Source of the DNA: Aphrocallistes beatrix
Lineage: Eukaryota; Porifera; Hexactinellida; Sceptrulophora; Aphrocallistidae
DNA: 64,000 bases
Assembly: GCA_963281255.1 (NCBI GenBank)
Contig: OY725491.1
Coordinates: 1,922,001 to 1,986,000 of the forward strand
Reading direction: 5' to 3'
Part shown: positions 25,701 to 40,700 of the stretch, piece by piece
How the letters are laid out: each line of letters begins with the position of its first letter
Numbering within the stretch: the first letter of the stretch is position 1
The notes under the pieces: model-generated
Seen by the model: the letters and a program-made list of their open reading frames with translations, nothing else
Told to the model about the DNA's origin: nothing
Database searches by the model: none
Translations under genes and position numbers: made by a program

Positions 25701-28700
25701 GTAGAAATTTTGGAGGAATTTCCAACGTCGATCCTGCAACAATATTTTTGGAAAGTGTCCATTTTGAAAACGAAGATCAAGATCCTTCTTTATTAGAACT
25801 AATCAAGGCTAACTTAGCTAGTATGTCATTTTCCTTTTATGGACAAACACGTTATCTTCTACTGATAACCGAGAACTTTTCAGCATTGAACATCATATTG
25901 CAATCACCAGATATGTGCCCAAAAGATCAGGAAAAAAATATGCACGTTATTTTTGGTTCTAGTTTCCCTAATGATAAAGATTATTCAGCCGTATGTAGCA
26001 GTATAAATGATATTAAATCTAGTATGGAGACAGGAAAAACAATTATTTTATTAAATCTTGAAAGTTTATATGAAGGATTATATGACGCCCTTAACCAATC
26101 AGACTCAATCTTTAATAAACAAAGGTATGTAGATCTTGGGTTGGGAACTCACAGAATGAAATGTCGTGTTCATGATACGTTCAAACTAATCGTAATTGCT
26201 GATAGAGAAACGGTACGAAATAAATTCCCAACACCGCTCATCAATCGTTTAGAGAAGCATTATATCACCATATCCAAAATACTCCCTGAGAAAGCTGTTA
26301 AAATATCAGTTCAGTTATCTGAATGGGCAAAAAACTTCTCATCATTGGATAAAAACATCCCAAACGGGTCTCAAAAGAACTATCTCTTCAATGAAAGAGA
26401 CTGCTTTATTGGCTTTAATGACGAAACAACTTCTTCGATTGTTTTGATGTAATTAAAAGTCAATATCCAGAATGGACAGCTCAGTGCAGCATCGAAATCA
26501 ATACAGAGGAAGTGCTAGAAGAGAGTAAGCTTATGCTGCTGAAAATAACTTCTATAGATGCAATTTTTCGTCTGAAAAACAGCTTTCTTTCCAAGGTTTC
26601 AGATACTATTGTTAGTCGATACTTTGGATTACACTTGGATAGTCTCGAAGCATACTTGAGATACTCTTTACTAAATATTGGTGACAAAAAACGGAAACAT
26701 CTAACGCTAGCTACAACACATTCAAGACTATTAATTGACTCAGATATAAATCAACTAAAAGAAAACCTAAAAGATAAGGTAAATGATATTCAATGTTTCT
26801 CTCTACATCAATTTCAAACCGAACAGCAATTTTGTAGAGAACTTTTAAGGTTTTTGGAAGGAAAGGTTGAGAGAGATTTGCAAACCAATAAGAAAATACT
26901 TCTAATTCAATGTGTCAAAGGAGTGGGAAATGCTTACTTGATTGCATGTGCTCGTCACAAATGTTTCGAAAAGTTGAATGATTGGATTCAAACAAATACT
27001 AAATCAAAAATGTGCATAAGCTTAGTATTCCTAATAAAAGTAAGTAGAGGATCACAGAAAAGTCAATTTGTTAGTTTTTGTGGGGGACATTGGGACACTA
27101 TTCACATTGATGATATTTGCAGTTTCTACAGAGAAGAATTACCTTCTATATCTGAGATGAAAAATCAAAATTTATATGAAATATTTTCGATACGACATAG
27201 CAGGCCAGAGGTGAGTAAATTTTATCTAAGGCTACTTAAAACACTTCTTAAATTGCAGTTTGTAGGTTTAAGATATATTTATTTATAGAATTTGGGAAGT
27301 GCAAATGGTTTTCAATTGAGTAAACTTAAACACTGTCTACAGTCAGCTGGTTCGAGATTAGATGACTCGAAAGGAAGTGAAAAGAGAACTCTAACTCGGA
27401 TTCATGACCTAAGTGACCTGATGGAAGATATGACATTTCTTGGTAAAGATAATTTATACGTTTTTCCGTTTGAATAAGGACAATAGATAATCCGTGAAAG
27501 TACTATACCTAATTTAGGTGATATTATTTAAAATTGGTCTGAATATTTAACTGTTTCAGATTTGAAAGAAAAATCCTAACTGATTTTTAACATACCGTAT
27601 TTCCCCGAATAAGCACTGGGGCTCGATTAAGCGTCGGACGCTGGGGATTTTGGTTCTCTGAACATCATATCAAACTAGTATTCTCAGTAGTGGCATAGAT
27701 GCTTTTTGAAACATTACATTATCCTTTTTTAATAGAACTAACATTCTCACTTGTGCCAAAAATAAAAGTGCCAGTCAATGTAGTAAACAAAAAACAGCGC
27801 CGGATCGAAATAGCGAATGAAAAAAATAAGCGCCGGGTCTAAAGGGTGCACGAAATAAATAAGTCTAAACTTTAAATCCGGCTACATACTTATGCATTCC
27901 AGAGTAATAGCATATTTTATCATAAACAATTGTCGCTATACCTTTTCAATAGTATATTATTGCAATTCTTGTGGAAAATATCAAATTTGTAGTTTACAAT
28001 GCAGTACTTACAAGTAAAAATAATAAATTACTTTGATAACCAATTCTAAATTATTTCCACATATCAAATTGATTCCGTGCATAAAGGTAAGATATAACAA
28101 TAATAAAATTGGGCTTACTCCGGTATACTTAAATAACTCTCTATTCATAGTACGTATATCCAGCACATTATTACGAGATTCTTTTCTTTTCCAAATTCGC
28201 TTTTAGTGTCCTTTCTATAGTACTTGTATTAATATATATATAAGAAAATCATAGAGACAAGCGCCAAGAGCTATTTCATAATCAATCGATTTTAGCTCTA
28301 AATCTAGTATTATCAAGGTATAGGAAACTCTGTTCCTGCAGTTTTTAATCGCTAAAGCTAAGCTCTAACACTTATTGTTTTGGAGTTTTGGTATTTAAAC
28401 CGACCGTTAAATAACTACTTGGAACCTGGTAAAGTGTTCGAGCAATCGAATTTCAGATAATAGAAGTTCCACTATCAATCTGTCGAGTGACCTTTTTAAG
28501 GCAGAGATATTTTTATATAATGCGTGTATTTTTTGATCAACATTATAAAATATACTGTTTTAATCTTATTTAGAAAAGCTATGCAATAGATTGAAGACAT
28601 TACTAAGAGAACAATATGAAAATTCATCTGATAGAGATTGTGGTTGGCTTCAAAAGATAGCTAACTGTCAAGATGTTATAAAATCTTCCGGAACATTCAG

Positions 28701-31700
28701 GAAAGCTGTCAATCTGAGCATTAGTAAGATCATAACGCCACTCTTTTCAGAGTTGATTGCATTACTTGATAGAGATGGGAATCTGATGCTAGGTATCCGT
28801 ACCAAGGATATACCGAATTGCATTACTAATCTATGGCATGCAATTTTTAATGATGAAAGTCTGTTGGTACTGAATTACAAAGATATTGTTTCTTTAGAAA
28901 CAATGTTGCCTCATACAAGAGTTGCAGTGTTAAATAATGGAGTCTGTGGAAATTTTTTTCAAGCAAGTTTTCCTTTCTCATGGATTATAAATCAAATGAC
29001 GTCTGATCTATTTAAAGAAACTACTCAAATGAATGGTTAGTTACCGATATACGTGGGTGTATTTGAGCCATCGAGGCTTGAGCTTATAACCTATCACAAG
29101 TACAGTGTGTTAAGAAATAGATTTCCTCTCAAACATCTGAAAATTTAGAAGCAAAAAATATGACAAAAATTTTATTAACTTTGGATATACGTATATGACT
29201 ATTAGCACTTAGTTTAAAACATTTTTTTAATTCAATTCAGCATTCTTACTATGACTTTTTCTAAAATTTAAAAATTGTCCTTTTCAAAGCTTGATTCAAT
29301 TGGTAAAAGCATGCTAGTTTTGTTCGTCGTTCAAAATAGAATTTGGCCTTTTCTTTATATTACTAGTATATCAGGGATTTTTAAAGGGTCTTAAATCAAG
29401 CGAATGAACAGGCCATGTAGTGGTGATCAATGCTTTTCGATCTAGTATGGGTTGATTTTTGATTTTACTAAAATCACCTACTAACTGGGAGCTCATTTGA
29501 CATCAATGCAACCTATTTTTGTATAATTCGCGAATGGATAAGTTAAACACAACAAAATTCAGTCATACTTTAGTATTTGAATATTCTCATACAAATATTT
29601 AAGATACTAGGAATTGTAAACAAATATAATCACATAAAGAATTAGTTTCAATCGTATGTTTAGAATAAAGGAAAACAATTTCTTAGCACACTGTATATTC
29701 TTACAATATGTTGGAAGCACACTCCCGCTTCCTCTGTGATGGGTTACAGTTTGGCGACTATACTATGTATGTATAGTGGCCATTTTCTGAAATGAGTACA
29801 AATTCCTTTTTAGATTTTTCTCCATAAAGCGGGTTTTTGAGAATATTTTGAGGGTGTAATTTAGATGAAAATTTAAATAAGATGTAGAATTTTATGGTTG
29901 AATTCAAGTTTAAGTTATACACAATTTTGATCCGACACCAAGTAAATAAATTCCTAAAAAAACATTGAGTAACTCCAGCGCCCGCAGGGCGACTCTGCGG
30001 ATACGGAGTGTCCGCAAGTCGAGCAGTGCAAGTAAGCGAGCGCCCTTGTAAATCATAATAGCTAGTTCTCTGAAAAGAGCTTTCAATGAATAAAAAAATA
30101 GTAGAAGTGAATAAGTTACCTTTTTTCTAACGAGTAAAACAAATTTAGCACCCTCTCTAGGGTGATTATTCGAGAGCCAGCTACTTTCCAAATATATGCG
30201 ATATGGTATATTAAATAGTCGAATTATGTGCGACATTCTAAGTAATGCTATCTCTATTTCCAAATTCTGATGCGAGTTTTCTGGAACAGCAATGTGGAGT
30301 AAGTTGAGGTGCTTTTGCAATAACAATAAAAACAAATCAAAAAGTGGAGAAAAACTAGGGTATCTCTATGATAATTTCTATTATTATTCAAAACTATATA
30401 CTTTATAGCGTATTCCATGACATTCTTTTGTAGAAAATCACGAGCTTTATCTAGTAACTACAGTAGAGAGCAGTAAACGAAGTCAATATCTTCGAGATTC
30501 ATCACAAAGTTACTTTTGGATGCAATTCGAAGAAATTTTCAATGAAACTTACATGGGGAAGCACATCAACAATACAATAATGGGAAATACCGAAGAACAG
30601 AATAACTTGCATTGTTATTTAAATGATTTTATTTGCATGAATATGGATGCTAGAAACCAATTTGAATTTAAGGTTAGTTTGCATAGTGCGAATGTTCTGC
30701 GTCAAGTGTGAATTGACACAACAAAGAATAATTTCGATGTTTTAAATGTTCACTTATTGCTGTGCAAAGTAGGAATTACTCATTGGTTAGTAGTAGTTAT
30801 AATTGCAATGTAGTCTACTAGGGATATGGGATTGCTTATGTATATAGAGTATGGAAATTGTTGTGCTTGTCAACTATGGATATTCAATATAACATGCGCG
30901 CTTCGCTTGCTTGCGCTCCGCGGCTGGTGGACAATTTGTATCCGCCTGAAGCGCCCTTTGGGTGCTTGTGGTTATATTGATCAACTATAAGGGAGATAAC
31001 ATCACTAAATGCGTTTGTTTTACTGTTATAATCGATATCGCACGAAAAATCACCTAATTTGTCAATATTTTAAATTTTGATGCGTAATGATGACGTTATA
31101 ACAGAGTGATGAGTCATAATTTTTGGATGATTGTTGTATCATATGTAAGATAAATAAATATACACATTATATTAAAATTTCAGCCTTCTAAAATAGCTGA
31201 ATTATGATTGAAAAACTGAAATTTCTAATTCTAAAAAGTTGACAATGACGTCATAATTTCATGTCGAGTCAACATTTTCGTCTGAGCTCAGAACTTAGTG
31301 GATCCATAGCCAAAAGACTCTCAAATGCCAAAATAAGCTTTCTGTGCTTTGCAGTTTCTTCAATAAATTCGTTATATATATATATAGGTATTTTAATATC
31401 TTAGATTTGCATATTTATATGGATTTCAATGGGAAAGTATCAATGAAGTACAGCAAAGTTCAAAATTTAGAGTGGGACAAAAGATTCATTTAACGTAGAA
31501 TTTTATATAGAATATTATCAAATTTGAACTTGGTTCATTTTGTAAAACTGGTTGTCAACAAGAGTTTTTAAAATTGTATTTTCATTCTTAATAGGTTTTT
31601 GAATATATATTACTGAAGTACATTGATGACTTACCCAAAAGTGCTGAAATTACAAATATTTCACCAAATGTTCTAACGATACCGAAGATCCAAGTCGTTT

Positions 31701-34700
31701 TTGAGTACTCAAAGGATTTAACTAGATTGATGCAGCAAGCTTTTAATTTAAGAAAAGAATTAGGAAAAAACATATGGAATACAATTTTAAAATTGAAAAA
31801 AACTAAAAATAAAGACCTGAACCATTTGGAATTTGTTTTAGTTGAAGAGATTTGTTCCATATGTTCGCACAAGAATGAACTAATAAAGAAGGAAGAGCTT
31901 TCTGAGAAATATGTGAGTCAGATTGGGCAATTTAACATTCTTGTAGAGAAGGCACTCTCCTTAAACCTTGATGGACAAGATTATATGAAAGATCAACAAC
32001 TAAGATTAACGTATGTTTATTTTAGATCATTTTTACAAATAATCTTCATTACAATTATATTCATGTGTATTTATCCATTTACGATGCGAAGTCTTTAGAT
32101 AGTACTCACGATTTAGAATAGATCATTTTGGACTGAATTTATGAAAACGATTGATGGAACAAATAAAGCTTTGAAATTGTTAATACGGCTATGGTTAAAT
32201 ACTCAGCCCTTATATATTGATTCAATTTTTAAGGTGAAATAAAGTGAAAGTCTCTAATGAGTGATTATTTGAACTTAATTTATCTTTTATTTGGAGGTAT
32301 ATATACATCGCGATTATGACGCAGTCATTCATAACGTTCTAGCTCTAGATCCAAACTTTTTAGTGCAGCTCCTAGCATAAGAGATTCCTTATGTCATGAT
32401 CGGCTTGCGACGTCCGTTTGCTCGCTCTTGGAAATTCTAATATACCAATTGCATCAAATTTGGACTATATATTTCTTACATGGTAGAATTCGTCAAAAGG
32501 TGTGTAAATATGTATACGTATAAAGGTGTGAAAATATAGGCATGACCCTTTCCAATGTTATACACTAGTAACATTAGTTATACGATGATTTCTATTGTGA
32601 GAGTGAAGTCATATATATTGTATAGAAAAGGTGTAAAATTTGTTTCCATTTTTGCAGAGGTGTGAAAATTTCGCTTAGATCTTCGAGTTTAATCGCATAT
32701 TCATCATTTAGCACCTACGTGCCAATTTTAATATTGCTATGACTTGTCATTTCTTTAATCAATTCAGACCAACAAAAAGAAATCCTAGCGTTTTAATATA
32801 TAAGATTCGATAACCATCATTATCACTAAACAATTGACATCTGCATCGAAAGTCAATAATTTCCTTCTTTGTACGGCTTTTCTTAGATTACATGTAGTAT
32901 ATAGTATATAACCAGTGGTGTTTTGGGGGGGGGGGCGCGGGGGGGCGCTGCCCCCCACTTTTTTACATTGTATCATTATCACTATGTTGACTAAAAACCT
33001 AAATATACTCGCAAACGCTTGTGATGAATTGGCGCGAAGCACAAAGTGGTAATCAGGTTACAGGAAGGAAATTCAAATCCCGTATGAGATTTGATAAGAA
33101 TTGATGTACAATGATATTTGACCACCTTAAGTTTAAAAAATTTTCTGGGGGGTTACCCCCCAGACCCCCCATTACCTGCGCTCGCTCCGCTCGCTTTTGG
33201 CCCCCCCTGAGTCTAAACCCTGTATCCGCCCCTGCCATCAGGGGATTAAAGTTTCACGAAAAAACATATAACTTTTTTACGGGAAGGAATCGCCCCCCAC
33301 TTCTATTTTTGGCAAAACACCGCTGTATATAACCCAAGCAAAAACAAACACCCACATGGTTGATATCTTTACTCTAACTAGGCGAATTTATCCCCTTATT
33401 TGGCATATTTATTTCTTTTTTTTCATAATGACGTAATTCTATACGATTTTAATGAATTGAATTCGAAATAATTTTCTAACATCCTGTATATTATCTATCA
33501 TTTATCATGTATATAATATAATATAATATAATATAATATAATATAATATAATATAATATAATATAATATAATATAATATAATATCATATAATATAATATC
33601 ATATCATATCAATAATATCACGTCATATCTATTTTTTAGAGAAACTATTTTGTAAATACTTATTACCTAATGGATTTTATCTAATCCTTTTTATAGAAAT
33701 AAATGGAATCGTATTAAAGTGATCCAGTTGTTTATTTCCTCCTGTATTCTTGGTTTTGAACTGAAAATGAAAGAAAAAACCGTTCATAAGATGATACAGG
33801 TAAGATAAAAAGTCTTGGCATGTACTTTTACATAGAAAGATTTCCCAGCTGTACTTATTTTATCATCGTGAAATTCTAAGAAGTAAGCTTGCCTCCGAAT
33901 ATTTAAAGTGTTAATTAAAATCCGCTATGCGATTTGGATAGGAATATTTTTCTAAGGGAGAATTTGAGCAGGGCGAGTTTCAAAGGGGAACAGAAAAATT
34001 TTTGATCGGTGATACGATACTGCTTGAGGTCATCCCACTTTTACAATCGTTCGACTCAATTATTAAGAACGCTGAATCCTAGATATTTTCATGTCGACTC
34101 AAATGTTGGAAGATAGCTTTGCTTGCAACATTGTTGAAAGGTGTATATTAGAATGTCTGATGCATTTTGGTTGAACGCAACTGATTTTGAATTGTGTATA
34201 TTGAATGTTTGCATGGAACATGTTTCCCAAAAATATAACAGTGTTCTATTTTCGTTCAACTTTTCTTAGTACTTAAGTAGAACATGATTTTCATTTTGAT
34301 GTATTAAATATGTAGTGCATCAGACCTCCTTTTTTTAAATTTGGATTAATTTCTATAATAAAATATCAGCTTTCTGTCACAAAATTTTGAATTTTTGCTG
34401 TTTGATCAAGGAATGGTAAAATCATAATCCCATATTAAACTCGAATAACTAAAACTTTCCATAAATTGCTATACTTATGTTTTTACCTATTATTTGTGAA
34501 AACTGGAACTGAAACCAACTCTGGAAGCAAACCAGAACTGTGATGTAACAAAAATGTATATTTTAGAAACTGATTTATATTTTGGTATTTTACTGTTTAT
34601 TCGCTTGCTTCCGCTGCGCGGCTGGCGGACACTTCGTGTCCGCGGGAGGCTCCCTTCGGTCGCCTGGAGGTGACATTGGTTAATTATAAGGGAGATATCA

Positions 34701-37700
34701 TCTCTAAATATGCCCATCTTAGTTTTAAAATCGATTTCACTCGAAAAGTCACCAAATTTGTCAATTTTCAAAATTTTGATGAGTAATGATGACGTCATAA
34801 CAAAGTGATGAGTGATCATTTTTTGATGATAGTTGCATCATATGTGAGGTATGTTAGTATACATATTCTATTAAAATTTCAGCCTTCTATCTCCTATAAT
34901 GGCTGAGTTATGCCCGAATAACTGTGTTGCTTAACTTTTAAAAATGTGACAATGACGTCATAATTCCATGATGAGCCGACATTTTGCTCTGAGCTCAGAA
35001 CTTACTGGAGCCATAGCCAAAAGACCCCCACATGCCAAAAATCAGCTTTCTGCGCCTTGCAGTTTCTTCAATCAATTCGTTACAGAGATATATATATATA
35101 TATATATATAAACAATAATCGAGTTTTAATAGTAAGGATAATCATAATTCGTTGTATAAAAAAATCATTTGGTTTCCATATGTTCTCTTTGAGTTATTAC
35201 CTTTTTTGTACCTGTAAACGCTTTATATGCAGTCGACTCCGCTTAATAGGGCCACATCGGTCCGAGGACATTTTGCCCCGATTAAGCGGAGGACCCTATT
35301 AACCGAAAATATTTGGTATTAGCTTCTATGTGTGAGAGATTCGGGTCCTGCCAAAAGTGACCCGATTAAGCGGCTGACCCAATTAAACAGTGGACCTATT
35401 AAGCGGAGTCGACTGTATATCTCAAAATGTTATCCCCTTTGTAAAATATAAAATTGACCTGACAACTCTCAATTTCTACCATTTTGAAAATGCTTTTGTC
35501 TTCTTCTATAATATCACTCATTCTTACAAAATTTTGCAATTGATATGTGGATTAGAAATTTTAAGTCTTTGTATATTTGACTGCAGATAGACTAAACATA
35601 AACAGTGCAATACTGTTGTTGCTATGTAATAGGAATGCAATAAATGTTACTAATGAGTTGAAAAGTTAATTTACGAGGACTAATATTTGCTGAACGATTT
35701 TCTGAGTAGTTTTATTATAGTTTTTTCGTATAGAACTGAGCTGTGAATGAATGGGTTGATGCGAAAGTTTGATTTTCATGGAATATTGCTACATTCCAGA
35801 GTTGCTATAGAAACGCACTTTGATTGGTTGAAGTGACACAGCCTACGTAACTATAGCCTTTTCACGGTATTTAACCATGGATTACTTTAAGTCTTAAGTG
35901 CAAATACAAACTGTATAGCATATCTTTTCTTTTTTGAAATTTAATGGAGTGTAATGAATATTCATACAAAAAAGTTGGAAAATTGTGATAGTTCTCTCTT
36001 ACTACTAACTAAAATGTATACAAATAGTACTTCATACTAATCATGACCCAATATCCCGGGGTTATATTGGATGTTTTCTTGCCATTATCGTACTTCTTCC
36101 TAGTTCCCGGTTGAGTGCACTCCTGGTTTTCTAGAGCAATTTCACTCAATTCTTGCCTCTCCTTTACTATTGTTTCGAGATACGGACTTTTGTTGGAGTA
36201 TTATCAGTGCTAATGAGCATATCGATTGGTGATCTCGCTGACAGCCAAACGCAAACATGTGTGGAGATATTTTACTCGACGCGTTGTCCAGATTTTTTCA
36301 AAAGAAAGCAATCTCTTGCAACAACGACGGTCAGGAACCCTTTTCTAGGTGGCGTTCGAGCATTGTATTACTTGTTTGACGAAGTCGATATGTCTTTCGG
36401 TCATCCCATTAGACTGGTGTTACGATGTGGTGTGACGTTTAGTAATCCCTAAGTCGTGGCACAGTTCGTGCACTGCTAACTTATCAACATTCTTCCTCTG
36501 ATCTGTGAGCATAATATTTGGTACGCCATGTCCACGATAGACTCATCCTTCCATGCAGTGGCGTAGCTAGCATTACGCACAGTACGCACTTGCGTACTAA
36601 AATTACGAAGCTAGGGGCGCAGAATATGAATCATGGCAACAAAACTCTATTTTTTGAACTTGTCTTTTTCAGTAGAACAAGCGCGCTTCGCGCTTGCTTG
36701 CGCTGCGCGGCTGGCGGACACTTTGTGTCCGCCGGAGGCTCCCTTCGGTCGCCTGGAGTCACATTGGTTAATTATAAGGGAGATAACATCTCTAAATATG
36801 TCTGTTCTACTGTGCTAATCGATATCACTCGAAAAATCACCAAATTTGTGAATTTAAATTTTTTTGATGCGTGATGATGACGTCATAACAAAGTGATGAG
36901 TCATCATTTTTTGATGATAGTCGCATCATATGTGAGACATGTTAGTATACAGATTCTATTAAAATTTCAGCCTTCTATCTCCTATAATGGCTGAGTTATG
37001 CCCGAATAACTGTGTTACTTAACTTTTAAAAATGTGACAATGACGTCATAATTCCATGATGAGTCGACATTTTGCTCTGAACTCAGAACTTACTGGAGCC
37101 ATAGCCAAAAGACCCACATGCCAAAAATCAGCTTTCTATGACCGGCAGTTTCTTCAATCAATTCGTTACAGATATATATATATATTATACACATACACAA
37201 TAATCGAGTTTTAATAGTAAGGATTAATGAATTCTCCTCGCATTTGATTAATCCTTACTATTAAAACTCGATTAATGTGTATCCATAGCATTCTAATACA
37301 CTAAGGCAATGGCGCAGACCTTTTTTTCTGGACCATGGATTGGTTAAACGAGCTAAGTGAATTTATCACTAATTATCAATTTAACATTTATTCGCTTTTA
37401 ATTTGTCCACCACACTTACTAAAGTCATATCATTGAACCCAAAAGGTTAAGTACTTAATAAATGAGGGTTTTTAATCATAATATTAATTGAAAACAAACA
37501 AATACATTCGAAATGGATTCATAGCATAGCACGGCAAGACTAACAATTATACACTAAGTAGGAGTAATCATTATTGAAATGGTGAATTACTAAGTACATG
37601 AATTAAAATTAGTAAACTGAAGGATGTTATGAAGAGAAGATAATATTCTAAGATGAAGGAAGATCAAAACGTTGTTATTCCGTTAGACATCACTTCTCTT

Positions 37701-40700
37701 TTTTCATCCTTTATCCGTCTTGTCACACCATTCCTAAGAAAGAGAATAATTATTATACTTCACAACAACACAATTCTCTCACACATATCAATCTATTTGT
37801 CATCAACTATGAATTAAAATTAATACTAGTAATTTAGTATGAGTTGAACCGGGATAAAACAGTTTTCGAAGAACTTGAGAGTTAGCAATTTGATGAAAGT
37901 TTTATGGATAATGCAAGTAGTAACGCAGTCGATAACAGCAATATATGGATACATACGTGGCCCCTGGTCTAATAAATCTATGATATTTTATTGAGATCCC
38001 TTATCAGTTGTTAAATAGGTTAGATTTTTTGTATAAGAGAAAACTGCACACCCAGCCACGTTATTTAGGTACTCAATTTGTGAATTATTAAATACATTTC
38101 ATTAAAATCCCTGCAAACTATTCAAATATTCTTTAAGAGCTAAGACTACTGTTAATAGTAAAGTTGTTTCAGCTCTAAAAAGACCTTCAGTGGGGATGCG
38201 GGCAGGCGTTCTATCATGACCATTATCTCATTATTTTATAATATAATCAAGGCTGATAATTCGATATATAATTGGCTACAAACATTTAATTCACGCATTG
38301 AAGTATCAATAACATCAATATATTTTGAAATGCTGGTATATCGACTGTATAACTTGTATTGATGCGGGTGAAGAGATGAAACACGGTCCTAATTAAAAGT
38401 CCTATACTAGGATTATTGGATTGTTGTTTAATCGAAAAAAATGTGAGATGATTGGATAATTGAAGTCGACGTTCACTATCCAAAATTTCACAATAAGAAA
38501 TATTATACAGTCAGGGTCGCTTATTGTGAACCACCAGGGGACCAATCTGTTCATAATAGAGATACTTCATATTAAGCGAACTTGATTCAATACAAATCCT
38601 ATCTAAAAAATGAAATTGGGACCAGGAGGTTAGTTCATAATAAACGAATGTTCATATTAAGCGGGTTCATAATAAACGACCCTGACTGTAGTTTGAACTA
38701 GATATCTGACAATATAAGCTGAAATGATGTTTTATTCAGTTTTAATGGATCATTTTGTATCCGAGCCTGTTAGTAAATATAAGTTTCTGAAATAATTACC
38801 TTAAAAAAAATAAAAAAATGTTATTGGACACATGAGCTATCCAGGAGTTTCGTAGGTCGAGCTTCGAGGTCGCGAAGCTAAGAAAGAATATCTGAAAATG
38901 AACTAAGAACTTCCTTTTCTTCGTTGTCAGTTATGCTCTTAGTAGAAAGAGTAGGCAGATATCATCAGCAATCGTTCAGTGTGGTCCAAAGATAGTCTCT
39001 TAGGCTTGGAATTCCCATTCAGAAAGATAGGAAGGGTAGTCGGGGAATATACTGGGTACTGAAGTTTTCTTTAGAGCTATTCTATCCTGGAAACTGTTAC
39101 AGTACGAAGCCCGTCATTGTAGGTAATGGTTCTCTCGATGTCATCTGGTTTGAAATAATGTACACATACCTAAACGGTGAGTAGAAGTGTAAATGTGGCA
39201 ATCAGTTAATACGTATAACACATAAATTATAGAAACTTACTCACATTAGCGTGTTTGCTTCCTAGTCTTTCCGTGGGCGTGGAATTACCCTCAACGATTC
39301 TTGGGGAAATGAAAAGCAGAGGGATATTCTGCTCCACGTTTATAGTTGGACTTGCAGCCTGGAACAACACAGGACATGTCGTTCCGGAAGAGTAAAAAAG
39401 ATTCAGATCAACTTTGAGTGGTGTATAGGGAAAGACAGTGATTTGTAAAACTTCACAACAAGGTAGCAAATAAATATATAATTCATGCGGTTGATTTTAA
39501 AACAAAACAAGTAAGTAGTATGTCAATATATAAGTAATATGGTTGCTTAAAATTAGTTTAACCACAAATCCTCAACAGTGCCATCCTCGAACCATTTTGA
39601 AGAAAATCGATGTAGAAATAATGAAAAGGATCATTATATAATATATGAAGTTATATACCACCATAATCTAACCATTTTAGAAAAATTCATTTAGCTCGTT
39701 TAACCAATCCATGGTCCAGAAAAAAGGTCTGCGCCATTGCCTTAGTGTATTAGAATGCTATGGTGTATCCTTACTATTAAAACTCGATTAATGTTTGTGA
39801 TCCCAGGCGACCGAAGGGAGCCTCCGACGGACACAAAGTGTCCGCCAGCCGCGCAGCGCAAGCAAGCGAAGCGCGCATGCATATATCTATCTATATATAT
39901 CTGTAACGAATTGATTGAAGAAACTGCCGGTCATAGAAAGCTAATTTTTGGCATGTGGGAGTGGCTATGGCTCCAGTAAGTTCTGAGTTCAGAGCAAAAT
40001 GTCGACTCATCATGGAATTATGACGTCATTGTCACGTTTTTAAAAGTTAAGCAACACAGTTATTCGAGCATAACTCAGCCATTATAGGAGATAGGAGGCT
40101 GAAATTTTAATAGAATGTGTATACATAGCCTACTCTAATAATGCTTCACAGTAAAATAACCAAGGATGCGGTAATAGCCGAATGGATTAATACACGATTA
40201 GCCTAAAATCGTTAACCATGCAGAATTAGCATTAAGAATGTATTACCAGCGTATATAAACATGGTATCAAAGTATATATATCCGTTGTCAAAATTTCGAT
40301 TAGTCATCATATCATTGCGCAACAGGTCATTTAAAGCACGATTTTGGCAATTTTCCAAGCTGTTTTGAGCCTACTTCTAAAAGTTATTAAGGTAGAATTT
40401 TTGTGTAGAACTAAGATTAGTACGAGTTGATTTGAAAAATTTTGAATTTTTTGATGGAATGTTGTTACATTCCTACGTTGCTACGGTAAAGTATTTTGAT
40501 CAGTTTGAGCGATATCCTGCAAACTGTAAGAGCTAGGTCTTCAAATCTGATCGTATTTGGTTGGCAATTGGCTACTTCCTATTAGGTAATAATACAATTT
40601 AAACTTCTAAATTCACAGACTATAGAGTTATGCGACAATTTAGTGTTTTGGTTACATTCTTAAAATCAACCCATAACTCAAAACTCGTTGAATTTAGAAG

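Larger units (their letters stand above)
37252..39878 (+). repeat. HINE terminus and mini-copy, split by a P-like element
   Basis: 37252-37283 is the TC terminus 'tccttactattaaaactcg'. After the P-like element, 39768-39878 is a miniature HINE with only the TC terminus joined directly to the hairpin end (ending '...gcgaagcgcgc'). Removing the P element leaves two TC termini in tandem. Confidence 0.7.

Noticed and set aside
18053-26452. Seven or more minus-strand frames of 62-84 codons opposite the RNF213-like exon
   Set aside because: Antisense shadows of a long AT-rich coding exon with no similarity of their own.
26444-26452. Programmed ribosomal frameshift at the end of the long frame
   Set aside because: The site is not an X XXY YYZ heptamer in the correct register, no obvious downstream pseudoknot was seen, and RNF213 is not known to use recoding; a missing T is simpler.
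31854-31880. RING-like CSICSHKNE motif in exon 5
   Set aside because: Only two cysteines plus one His close by; no second set of ligands, and exon 5 aligns well upstream of the usual RING position.
36153-36452. Plus-strand 99-codon frame
   Set aside because: The integrase signal is on the opposite strand at the same place; the plus-strand frame has no similarity.
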